The position numbers were made by a program, and so were the translations under genes. Source: Gammaproteobacteria bacterium (GTDB lineage: Bacteria > Pseudomonadota > Gammaproteobacteria > Tenderiales > Tenderiaceae). Taken from it: a stretch of 5,118 bases of DNA. Shown piece by piece: positions 1 to 5,118 of this stretch. How positions within the stretch are numbered: the first letter of the stretch is position 1; each line of letters starts with the position of its first letter. The stretch is taken from positions 1 to 5,118 of the forward strand of contig JAJRWO010000082.1 of assembly GCA_024276775.1 (NCBI GenBank), in the 5' to 3' direction. The notes beneath the pieces were generated by a model, which was not told the DNA's origin, did no database searches, and was given only the letters and a program-made list of their open reading frames with translations.

Positions 1-339
1 AATGATTTGAACTTCGTTAACAAACTCTTTAGGAAATAGCGGCCGGATCGGCCGGTCAATCAGACGACAGGTCAAAGTCTCTTTTTCAGAGGGTCGACCT
101 TCACGTTTGAAAAAGCCACCGGGAATCTTACCGGCCGAATAAGTGCGCTCCTGGTAATTAACCGTCAAGGGAAAGAAGTCACGGCCTGCTTCTGCCTCTT
201 TCTTGGCGACACAAGTCACCAGCACAGTAGTATCACCTATGCTACACATTACGGCACCAGATGCCTGACGGGCTATTTCACCGGTTTCCAGAGTGACTGT
301 ATGGTCACCGTATTGAAAGACCTTTTTAATGGATGTCAT
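1..339 (-). CDS. pnp: Polyribonucleotide nucleotidyltransferase (PNPase), N-terminal 113 codons, cut by window edge
   Basis: PNPase is a phosphorolytic 3'-to-5' exoribonuclease that forms a trimeric ring and, in many proteobacteria, joins the RNA degradosome in the cytoplasm. Reading the minus strand from the ATG at 339-337 gives an open frame of 113 codons that runs off the window at base 1, so only the first part of the first RNase PH domain is present. The recognisable family blocks are FFKREGR (residues 76-82), followed by PSEKETLTCRL and then IDRPIRPLFP (residues 95-104). The FFKR stretch corresponds to the FFRR loop that lines the RNA entry pore in Escherichia coli; here the first Arg is Lys, a common conservative change in this class. 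The start is supported by an AAGGAT Shine-Dalgarno five bases upstream. The gene lies directly downstream of rpsO, its usual neighbour. No reading-frame damage is seen. Identity is near certain; the rest of the protein cannot be judged. Confidence 0.97.
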   Translation of the reverse strand, partial: MTSIKKVFQYGDHTVTLETGEIARQASGAVMCSIGDTTVLVTCVAKKEAEAGRDFFPLTVNYQERTYSAGKIPGGFFKREGRPSEKETLTCRLIDRPIRPLFPKEFVNEVQII

Positions 340-344
340 CAATA

Positions 345-350
345 ATCCTT
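345..350 (-). promoter_or_regulatory. Shine-Dalgarno of pnp
   Basis: On the minus strand AAGGAT is followed by five bases (TATTG) and then the pnp ATG at 339-337. Spacing and sequence fit a standard ribosome binding site and fix the pnp start. Confidence 0.8.
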
Positions 351-402
351 AAGATTTTTGGCTGATGTTTAACGAGGTTGAAATCGTCGAATATTCTTGG
401 CT

Positions 403-422
403 AAAACTAACGCCGCCGTTAG
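403..422 (-). terminator. Small terminator-like hairpin overlapping the rpsO stop codon
   Basis: On the sense (minus) strand, CTAACG (422-417), loop GCGG (416-413) and CGTTAG (412-407) form a perfect 6-bp stem with a 4-base loop. It is extended by one G-U pair (423/406) and followed by TTTT (406-403). The rpsO stop codon TAA (421-419) sits inside the 5' arm. A weak intrinsic terminator between rpsO and pnp is known in E. coli, so its position here makes sense. The stem is short, three of its six pairs are A-U, and the U-tract is only four long. Strong termination is therefore unlikely; partial read-through into pnp or 3'-end protection of the rpsO mRNA is more plausible. The function is inferred from shape only. 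Confidence 0.4.
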
Positions 423-688
423 CGACGCAAACCCAGCCGTGAAATCAAATCACGGTAGCGGTTCAGGTCTTTCTTTTTCAGGTAGTCCAGTAATTTGCGA
501 CGCTGGCTGACCATGCGCAACAGTCCCTGGCGTGAATGATGGTCGTGCGAATGCTCTTTGAAGTGACGAGATAACTGATCAATACGTGCGCTCAACAGCG
601 CTACTTGCACTTCTGGAGAACCTGTATCTCCCTCGGCACGTTGGTAATCAGAAACAACCTTCTGTTTGGCTTCTGCATTTAATGACAT
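419..688 (-). CDS. rpsO: 30S ribosomal protein S15
   Basis: S15 is a primary-binding 30S protein that organises the 16S rRNA central domain at the h20/h21/h22 junction and contributes to an intersubunit bridge. The 89-residue product has the exact length of the E. coli protein. The family blocks are clear: GDTGSPEVQVALL (residues 20-32), DHHSRQGLLRMVSQRRKLL (49-67) and a C-terminal RLGLRR. His42, Asp49 and Ser52, which correspond to the rRNA-contacting residues of the family, are all present. The ATG start at 688-686 is preceded by a good GGGAG Shine-Dalgarno. The gene follows truB and precedes pnp, as in other gammaproteobacteria, and appears to have its own promoter in the gap upstream. In E. 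coli S15 represses its own translation through an mRNA pseudoknot; the leader here is short and I could not identify a matching structure. The stop codon TAA lies within a terminator-like stem. Confidence 0.98.
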   Translation of the reverse strand: MSLNAEAKQKVVSDYQRAEGDTGSPEVQVALLSARIDQLSRHFKEHSHDHHSRQGLLRMVSQRRKLLDYLKKKDLNRYRDLISRLGLRR

Positions 689-692
689 TTAT

Positions 693-699
693 CTCTCCC
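693..699 (-). promoter_or_regulatory. Shine-Dalgarno of rpsO
   Basis: GGGAGAG on the minus strand lies four bases (ATAA) before the rpsO ATG; the GGGAG core is six bases from it. This is the strongest ribosome binding site in the downstream half of the window, fitting a highly expressed ribosomal protein gene. An A/U-only inverted repeat (ATTTT/AAAAT, 703-714) lies just upstream; it would form only a weak stem. Confidence 0.8.
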
Positions 700-730
700 A
701 AGATTTTACAAAATTACTAGACCGCTTAAA

Positions 731-766
731 GCGGCGTATTTTACAGCCGCAATGAACCTGAAACAA
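731..766 (-). promoter_or_regulatory. Probable sigma70 promoter of rpsO (and pnp)
   Basis: In the truB–rpsO gap the minus strand carries TTGTTT (766-761) as a -35 candidate, a 17-base spacer (760-744), and TAAAAT (743-738) as a -10 matching the consensus at five of six positions. The next bases, ACGCCGC, form a GC-rich discriminator of the kind found at stringently controlled ribosomal promoters. Transcription would start near 731-732 and give a leader of roughly 43 nt to the rpsO ATG. The -35 matches only at TTG. The site is where E. coli has its rpsO promoter, which raises confidence. The -10 lies in the 10-base loop of an inverted repeat, GCGGC (750-746) and GCCGC (735-731). Start point and strength are inferred. 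Confidence 0.6.
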
Positions 767-807
767 GCACGGAATCACCTCTATCCCCATAAAAACAGGG
801 ATTTGGC

Positions 808-1734
808 TCATTCTGGTTGATTTATCAGGCGTTTTGGCGCGACTCGACCATCCTCAAGGATGTGGCCAATGCCCAAAAATTCATTTTCACCGGTATACAA
901 TCTCACCCGCCCGTCCGTTGGTGCCTGCGGAACCCGTACCGCCTGACCCTGGCGCACATAAAATGCCATGTCCGTATTCAGGCTCACGACTGGAAAATCC
1001 TGTACTGCCGTATCCATGGGCAACAAAAGTTCATCCAGGGCTTCAGCAGAAGCCTGATTGCGGATTTTCTCAAGTCTTTCCACGCTAACAGCAGCATTAA
1101 TATCAAACATGCCACTCAATATCCGCCGCAACACCTTTACATGACCACCGCAGCCCAGCACTTCACCAATATCTTCAGCCAGCGTGCGAATATAGGTGCC
1201 TTTCGAGCAAATCACTTCGAGATCAATTTCGTCATCTCTGAGCGCCAGCTCCTTAATGGAAAAAACAGTAATCAAACGGGGTTTTCGTTCGACCTCTATG
1301 CCTTGACGGGCTAGCTTATAAAGCGGCTGACCATCTTTTTTAAGCGCCGAATACATCGGCGGAATTTGTGAAATTTCACCGATAAAACGGGCAAAAACAG
1401 GTTCAAGTTGTGTCGAGGTCAATTCAGGGACTTGCCGGCGTTGAACAACATCACCTTCAATGTCGCCAGTGGTCGTGGTTTGACCCAGTTTAATGGTGAC
1501 CTGATAACCTTTATCAGCATTAAGCTGATAGGCCGATACTTTGGTTGCCTCACCCAGACAAATTGGCAGTAGACCCGTTGCAATAGGATCAAGGCTCCCT
1601 GTGTGTCCTGCCTTCCTGGCAAAAAACAAACGTTTGACACGCTGCAAAACAGCATTGGAGGTCATCCCTGCGGGTTTATCCAGCAACAGAATTCCGCTAA
1701 CGTCACGACCTTTTTTAAGCCTGTTTCGAGCCAA
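808..1734 (-). CDS. truB: tRNA pseudouridine(55) synthase TruB
   Basis: TruB isomerises U55 in the T-loop of elongator tRNAs to pseudouridine and also acts as a tRNA-folding chaperone. The 308-residue protein is close to the 314 residues of E. coli. In order it shows motif I, LLLDKPAGMTS (16-26); the catalytic block GHTGSLDPIATGLLP (43-57) with nucleophile Asp49; the conserved Tyr77 that stacks in the active site; QIPPMYSALKKDGQPLYKLA (123-142); CSKGTYIRTLAEDIG (176-190) with the conserved Arg183; and LLLPMD (236-241). A PUA-like C-terminal domain follows, roughly 246-305. The start is TTG at 1734-1732. An in-frame TGA lies five codons upstream (1749-1747), no ATG, GTG or other TTG lies between, and the next ATG (codon 24) would remove motif I. 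The resulting N-terminus aligns with the E. coli MSRPRRRGRDING segment. The Shine-Dalgarno is weak. The gene sits 29 nt after rbfA in the same operon. Confidence 0.97.
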   Translation of the reverse strand: MARNRLKKGRDVSGILLLDKPAGMTSNAVLQRVKRLFFARKAGHTGSLDPIATGLLPICLGEATKVSAYQLNADKGYQVTIKLGQTTTTGDIEGDVVQRRQVPELTSTQLEPVFARFIGEISQIPPMYSALKKDGQPLYKLARQGIEVERKPRLITVFSIKELALRDDEIDLEVICSKGTYIRTLAEDIGEVLGCGGHVKVLRRILSGMFDINAAVSVERLEKIRNQASAEALDELLLPMDTAVQDFPVVSLNTDMAFYVRQGQAVRVPQAPTDGRVRLYTGENEFLGIGHILEDGRVAPKRLINQPE

Positions 1735-1749
1735 CTTAAAACAATCTCA
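1732..1749 (-). promoter_or_regulatory. Weak translation start signal of truB with TTG start codon
   Basis: The minus strand reads TGAGAT, then nine bases (TGTTTTAAG), then TTG. Only a GAGA-like element is available as a Shine-Dalgarno, farther from the start than usual. The in-frame TGA at 1749-1747 rules out an upstream start. Translation may rely partly on coupling to rbfA, whose stop codon (1766-1764) lies 29 nt upstream; that coupling is inference. Confidence 0.55.
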
Positions 1750-1763
1750 ACACAGGACTAAAA

Positions 1764-2129
1764 CTATTCTTTGTTGCCGGCAGTGGCAATAGCTTTATCA
1801 ATCAAGGCGCTTAGGTTCGCTCCATTTTCAATCGATGCATCGTATAAAAATGTCAGCTGTGGTGTGACACGAATACTCAGACGCTTGCCCAGTTCCCGAC
1901 GCAGAAAGCCTGCGGCCTTATTAAGGCCCTCTAAGGCTTTTTCCACATCATTGTCGACAGAAAGAACCGTCACATAAATTTTGGCATAAGATAAATCACG
2001 TGACACATCAACAGCAGAAATAGTGACCATTCCAACACGCGGGTCTTTAACTTCAAACTGAATCAGCTGCGCCAGTTCACGCTGAACCTGCGCAGCGACC
2101 CGTTGGGTACGGCTAAATTCTTTTGGCAT
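1764..2129 (-). CDS. rbfA: 30S ribosome-binding factor A (RbfA)
   Basis: RbfA is a cold-shock-associated assembly factor that binds the late pre-30S particle near the 5' end of 16S rRNA and helps form helix 1. The 121-residue product is a single KH-type domain. Conserved blocks are EFSRTQRVA (4-12), KDPRVGMVTISAVDVSRDLS (28-47) followed by YAKIYVTVL (48-56), LRRELGKRL (76-84) and TPQLTFLYD (89-97). It lacks most of the charged C-terminal tail seen in the 133-residue E. coli protein; this tail varies among species and the core domain is intact. The ATG start at 2129-2127 has GGAAAG just upstream. It lies 21 nt after infB and 29 nt before truB, the standard operon order, linking initiation factor, subunit maturation and tRNA modification. 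The stop codon is TAG. Confidence 0.96.
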   Translation of the reverse strand: MPKEFSRTQRVAAQVQRELAQLIQFEVKDPRVGMVTISAVDVSRDLSYAKIYVTVLSVDNDVEKALEGLNKAAGFLRRELGKRLSIRVTPQLTFLYDASIENGANLSALIDKAIATAGNKE

Positions 2130-2131
2130 TA

Positions 2132-2137
2132 CTTTCC
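2132..2137 (-). promoter_or_regulatory. Shine-Dalgarno of rbfA
   Basis: GGAAAG on the minus strand ends two bases before the rbfA ATG; the GGA core is five bases from it. The infB stop codon (2153-2151) lies just upstream, so translation of the two genes could be coupled. Confidence 0.6.
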
Positions 2138-2150
2138 AGCTCTTAAAAAA

Positions 2151-4748
2151 TTAGTCAATCGTTTTAGCGACTTCGAAACGCTCGTAAACTTCAACCTGAT
2201 CACCGGCTTGAATGTCATTGTAATCCTTAACGCCGATACCACACTCAGTCCCCGACTTAACTTCATTGACATCATCTTTGTAACGACGCAGAGACTCAAG
2301 CTCACCTTCATAAATAACCACGTTATCACGTAGCACACGAATTGGATTGCTGCGTTTAATCGTTCCTTCAATAACAAGACAACCCGCGATCGCACCTAGC
2401 GCCTGGGAACGGAACACGTCTTTCACCTCAGCCATACCGATAATTTCTTCACGAATCTCTGGCGACAACAAGCCGGACATCGCCTGTTTTACATCATCAA
2501 TAATGTCGTAGATAACACTGTAATAGCGCATATCAACGTCATTATCCTGAGCAGCGCGTTTAGCCGAGCCATCAGCACGAACATTAAAGCCCACCACGAT
2601 TGCTTGCGAAGCCAATGCCAGGTTGATATCAGATTCTGTGATCCCCCCCACACCACTGGAAACAATCTTGACTCTCACCTCATCAGTAGAAAGATTCGTC
2701 AGCGAAGTATGCAGCGCCTCGGCACTCCCCTGCACATCTGCCTTAAGCAGCAGGTTCACAGTCCCCACTTCACCTTCAGTCATCTGCGAGAATATATTTT
2801 CAAGTTTAGCAGCCTGCTGTTTAGCCAACTTAATATCACGCTGCCTGCCTTGACGAAACAGTGCAATTTCACGGGCCTTACGCTCATCCGCAACAACCGC
2901 CGCAGCATCGCCCGCATCTGGCGTCCCCGACAGTCCCAACACCTGAACGGGTATCGATGGACCTGCCGTATCAATCGGTTTGCCATTTTCATCAAACATG
3001 GCTCGTACACGGCCATACTCTTTACCCACCAGCAGGATATCGCCTTTATTCAAAGCACCGTTTTGTACCAGAATCGTGGCAACAGCACCGCGCCCCTTGT
3101 CCAAAGATGATTCAACGACCAAGCCTGTTGCAGCCCCTTCCTCAACAGCTCTAAGTTCCAGTACTTCTGCCTGCAATAAAATCGCATCCAACAGGGCCTC
3201 AATACCTTCACCTGTTTTAGCTGAAACATGAACAAAAATGGTGTCACCGCCCCACTCTTCACAGATAACTTCATGAGCGGTCAGTTCCTGCTTAACTCGA
3301 TCTGGGTCTGACTCGGATTTATCAACCTTATTAACAGCGACAATCAGTGGCACCCCGGCCGCCTTGGCATGTTTAACGGCCTCAATCGTTTGTGGCATAA
3401 CACCATCATCTGCCGCAACAACCAATATGACGATATCAGTAATTTTTGCACCACGAGCACGCATGGCAGTGAACGCCGCATGACCCGGCGTATCAAGAAA
3501 GGTAATCATGCCGCGCGCTGTCTCAACATGATAAGCACCAATGTGCTGGGTAATGCCGCCCGCCTCGCCAGAAGCCACCTTGGGACGGCGAATATAATCA
3601 AGCAGCGATGTTTTACCATGATCAACATGCCCCATGATGGTAACGACAGGTGCACGGTGAACCTCATCACCCGTCAGTTCTACTGTCTCGTCCAACAATT
3701 CTGACTCAAAGTCATCTTCGCGCATCAGCTTAACTGTATGCCCCATCTCTTCTACAACGATGGATGCAGTCTCCTGATCAAGCACCTGATTGATGGTAAC
3801 CATAGATCCCATCCCCATCATCACTTTGATAACTTCACCGGCTTTAACAGACATCTTCTGCGCCAGTTCAGACACGGTAATGGTTTCAGGGATATTGACC
3901 TCTCTGACAATCGGAGCCGTTGGCATTTGGAAACCATGCGGCCCATCAGCAACCACCACCTTGCCACGCCTGGCAGGTTTCTTTTTACGCCGGCCTGACT
4001 TACCCGCAGACACATGCAGTTCTTCACGCCCGCCGCCGCCTTTTTTCTTCCTGCCACGGCCATGGTCTGCCGCTGGTTTTGCAGCACGCATACGCCCTTT
4101 GGGGCCTTCTTTTTTGGCCGCTTCACCTTTAGGTGCCGCCGCGGGTGACGCAGGCATTGCAACCGCCGCTTTTTGTGCTTCTTCAATCGCCTTTTTAGCG
4201 GCTGCTTGAACTTCACTATGGGCCGCTGCTACCGCCGCCGCAACGACGGCTTCTGCAGCCGCTTTTTGTCGTTCTTCTTCTGCCTTAATACGTTGTGTTT
4301 CTTCAACCGCCAATCGCTCTTGTTTTTCCTCTGGCGTTTCAACCTTCACTGGCGCCACTTCAACTTTAGGTATTTCTATTTCTGCTTCAACTGGCGCAGT
4401 TTCAGCAACCTTAACAAGCTCGTCTTCAGTCGCTGCAACATTGCGTTTAACGTAAGTCCGACGTTTCCGCACTTCTACGCTAACTGTCTTGGTCTTACCC
4501 GCGCTGCTCTGTTTGAGTTCACTGACTGTTTTACGCTTAAGCGTGATTTTTTTTGATGCCGGCACGGCAATGCCGGAACCTTCATTGCCCTTGCGCAGAT
4601 GTTTCAATAATTCCATTTTATCCGTATTACTAATGGTCGCATCAGCATCTGAAGGCGTGCCGATACCCGCTTCACTCAACTGAGTAAGCAAACGATCGAC
4701 AGGTATTCCCACTGCCTCGGCTAATTGTTTTACTGTTACTTCTGACAT
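2151..4748 (-). CDS. infB: Translation initiation factor IF-2
   Basis: IF2 is the GTPase that places initiator fMet-tRNA on the 30S subunit and promotes 50S joining. The 865-residue protein is near the 890 of E. coli. In order it has an IF2_N module (1-52); a basic block KKITLKRKTVSEL (66-78); an Ala/Glu/Lys-rich, probably helical linker (about 107-215); a Lys/Arg/Gly-rich segment (217-263); a second IF2_N module (about 286-340); and the G domain. G-domain motifs are all intact: G1 GHVDHGKT (373-380), G2 GGIT (397-400), G3 DTPGH (419-423), G4 NKVD (473-476) and G5 SAK (509-511). Domain III carries SGVGGITESDINLA (698-711), and the C-terminal fMet-tRNA-binding domain has ECGIGVKDYNDI (835-846). 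The ATG has a GGAGGG Shine-Dalgarno. Unlike E. coli, I see no clear internal GTG start for a short isoform. nusA lies 27 nt upstream and rbfA 21 nt downstream. The A8 run at codons 65-68 is odd but the frame is intact. Confidence 0.98.
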   Translation of the reverse strand: MSEVTVKQLAEAVGIPVDRLLTQLSEAGIGTPSDADATISNTDKMELLKHLRKGNEGSGIAVPASKKITLKRKTVSELKQSSAGKTKTVSVEVRKRRTYVKRNVAATEDELVKVAETAPVEAEIEIPKVEVAPVKVETPEEKQERLAVEETQRIKAEEERQKAAAEAVVAAAVAAAHSEVQAAAKKAIEEAQKAAVAMPASPAAAPKGEAAKKEGPKGRMRAAKPAADHGRGRKKKGGGGREELHVSAGKSGRRKKKPARRGKVVVADGPHGFQMPTAPIVREVNIPETITVSELAQKMSVKAGEVIKVMMGMGSMVTINQVLDQETASIVVEEMGHTVKLMREDDFESELLDETVELTGDEVHRAPVVTIMGHVDHGKTSLLDYIRRPKVASGEAGGITQHIGAYHVETARGMITFLDTPGHAAFTAMRARGAKITDIVILVVAADDGVMPQTIEAVKHAKAAGVPLIVAVNKVDKSESDPDRVKQELTAHEVICEEWGGDTIFVHVSAKTGEGIEALLDAILLQAEVLELRAVEEGAATGLVVESSLDKGRGAVATILVQNGALNKGDILLVGKEYGRVRAMFDENGKPIDTAGPSIPVQVLGLSGTPDAGDAAAVVADERKAREIALFRQGRQRDIKLAKQQAAKLENIFSQMTEGEVGTVNLLLKADVQGSAEALHTSLTNLSTDEVRVKIVSSGVGGITESDINLALASQAIVVGFNVRADGSAKRAAQDNDVDMRYYSVIYDIIDDVKQAMSGLLSPEIREEIIGMAEVKDVFRSQALGAIAGCLVIEGTIKRSNPIRVLRDNVVIYEGELESLRRYKDDVNEVKSGTECGIGVKDYNDIQAGDQVEVYERFEVAKTID
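4531..4554 (+). terminator. Terminator-shaped element antisense to infB
   Basis: On the plus strand, TTACGC (4531-4536), loop TTAA and GCGTGA (4541-4546) form a 6-bp stem with one T-G wobble, followed immediately by eight T (4547-4554). The core ACGCTTAAGCGT (4533-4544) is a perfect palindrome. The shape matches an intrinsic terminator for any antisense transcript entering infB from low coordinates. It lies wholly inside the infB coding frame, whose conserved KKITLK residues partly dictate the sequence, so it may be a by-product of codons. There is no plus-strand gene for it to serve. Confidence 0.25.
4559..4576. repeat. Inverted repeat within infB
   Basis: CCGGCA (4559-4564) and TGCCGG (4571-4576) are perfect 6-bp inverted arms around a 6-base loop. 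The repeat lies inside infB codons 58-64, just upstream (sense direction) of the A8 run. In RNA it could form a GC-rich stem. A role is not established; it may be chance in coding sequence. Confidence 0.4.
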
Positions 4749-4758
4749 ATTGACAGTA

Positions 4759-4764
4759 CCCTCC
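4759..4764 (-). promoter_or_regulatory. Shine-Dalgarno of infB
   Basis: GGAGGG on the minus strand lies 10 bases before the infB ATG (4748-4746), inside the 27-nt nusA–infB spacer. It is the strongest ribosome binding site seen in the window and fixes the start. No promoter-like element is evident in the spacer, so infB is probably read from the upstream operon promoter outside this window. Confidence 0.75.
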
Positions 4765-4775
4765 AGGCGGCTGTG

Positions 4776-5118
4776 TTATCCCTGTTGCTCGTCGGCAAAC
4801 CAGGGAGCACGCGCTTCCATAATTAATTTACTGGCTCGCTCTTCATCCAAACCCTCGATATCGCTAACTTCATCAAGAGACTGCTCAGCAAGATCTTCAC
4901 GACAAACGATACCTTTCGCCACAAGTGCAGCTGCCAAACTTTCATCCATTCCCTCAAGCTCAAGCAAATCCGCATCGGCCTCATTGGCCTGTTCTTCACC
5001 AGCAATAGCAGAGGTCAATAAAAAGTCACGGGCGCGATTGCGTAATTCTTCGACGATTTCTTCGTCAAATTCTTCGATTTCAAGCATCTCCTCAACGGGG
5101 ACATAGGCCACTTCTTCG
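4776..5118 (-). CDS. nusA: Transcription termination/antitermination protein NusA, C-terminal 113 residues, cut by window edge
   Basis: NusA binds RNA polymerase and modulates pausing, intrinsic termination and antitermination. Only the C-terminus is present; the frame stays open to base 5118, so the true start is outside the window, and the in-frame GTG at 5111-5109 is just an internal Val codon. The fragment begins in the first acidic repeat (VAYVPVEEMLEIEEFDEEIV) and contains the complete second one (DLLELEGMDESLAAALVAKG, followed by the DLAEQSLDEVSDIEGLDEE segment). These are paired helix-hairpin-helix modules. In E. coli the second binds the RNA polymerase alpha C-terminal domain and relieves autoinhibition. 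The tail WFADEQQG matches the E. coli WFGDEA ending. Presence of both repeats is typical of gammaproteobacteria and absent from many other phyla. infB follows after 27 nt, the standard arrangement. Stop codon TAA. No damage is seen in the visible part. Confidence 0.96.
   Translation of the reverse strand, partial: EEVAYVPVEEMLEIEEFDEEIVEELRNRARDFLLTSAIAGEEQANEADADLLELEGMDESLAAALVAKGIVCREDLAEQSLDEVSDIEGLDEERASKLIMEARAPWFADEQQG

Noticed and set aside
340..402. Separate pnp promoter or RNase III stem in the rpsO–pnp gap
   Set aside because: No -35/-10 pair with acceptable spacing and no long stem was found; only a 4-bp ACGA/TCGT repeat is visible, so pnp probably depends on read-through.
783..802. 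ATCCC/GGGAT inverted repeat after truB as a truB terminator
   Set aside because: The stem is only 5 bp with a 10-base loop, and no T-run follows on the minus strand; the T-rich part is in the loop.
817..1314. Plus-strand open frame of 165 codons antisense to truB
   Set aside because: It overlaps the fully conserved TruB frame, has no recognisable domain, and looks like a reverse-complement shadow of that gene.
2604..3110. Plus-strand open frame of 168 codons antisense to infB
   Set aside because: The opposite strand encodes the conserved IF2 C-terminal half; the antisense product is rich in Arg, Ser, His and Gln with no family features, typical of a shadow frame.
4036..4045. A6 run in the Lys-rich part of infB (RKKKGGGG) as a frameshift site
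   Set aside because: The run is phased AAG AAA AAA GGC, which does not match the nnA AAA AAG pattern of a -1 slippery site.
3790..4209. Plus-strand open frame of 139 codons with Phe/Pro/Ala-rich runs
   Set aside because: The runs are complements of the Lys/Gly/Ala-rich IF2 linker codons; nothing supports translation.
4225..4260. GCC/GCG-rich simple sequence in infB as a repeat element
   Set aside because: It encodes the Ala-rich IF2 linker (around residues 163-176) with mixed codons and is not an exact tandem repeat.
4010..4360. Internal GTG/ATG start for a short IF2 isoform, as in E. coli
   Set aside because: GTG codons occur at residues 131, 134 and 246 and ATG at 198 and 220, but none has a convincing Shine-Dalgarno at proper spacing; only AAAGGG three bases before ATG 220 is mildly suggestive.
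5109..5111. GTG as a possible start of a small 111-residue acidic gene
   Set aside because: The frame continues upstream to the window edge and the sequence matches the NusA C-terminus, so this is an internal Val codon.

Overview
This window is a slice of the conserved bacterial transcription/translation operon nusA–infB–rbfA–truB–rpsO–pnp. All of it is encoded on the minus strand, so the genes are transcribed from high to low coordinates. It holds the 3' end of nusA (4776-5118, cut by the window edge), complete infB (2151-4748), rbfA (1764-2129), truB (808-1734) and rpsO (419-688), and the 5' end of pnp (1-339, cut by the other edge). Gene order, protein lengths and residue-level motifs point to a gammaproteobacterium: NusA ends in two acidic helix-hairpin-helix repeats, IF2 has the long N-terminal extension with two IF2_N modules, S15 is 89 residues, and the PNPase start is of the Pseudomonas/Escherichia type. 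I cannot place it below class level.

Layout, in transcription order. The nusA tail is followed after 27 nt by infB, which has a good Shine-Dalgarno. infB is followed after 21 nt by rbfA, and rbfA after 29 nt by truB, which appears to start with TTG behind a weak ribosome binding site. The truB–rpsO gap is larger (119 nt counting both sides of the rpsO leader) and holds a credible sigma70 promoter with a GC-rich discriminator, as expected for a ribosomal protein gene. The rpsO–pnp gap is 78-79 nt and begins with a small terminator-like hairpin overlapping the rpsO stop codon. There is no gene-free stretch longer than 300 bases.

The genes act together. NusA tunes RNA polymerase pausing and termination. 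IF2 delivers initiator tRNA to the 30S subunit. RbfA matures the 30S subunit. TruB makes the T-loop pseudouridine of tRNAs. S15 is a primary 30S assembly protein, and PNPase degrades mRNA, including this transcript in organisms where that has been studied.

I found no new gene system here; every coding region belongs to a well-known family. The points worth a second look are small-scale: the TTG start of truB, an A8 run in infB between two inverted repeats (which reads as an intrinsic terminator on the antisense strand and as a -1 slippery site on the sense strand), the hairpin over the rpsO stop, and the rpsO promoter with its -10 inside an inverted repeat.
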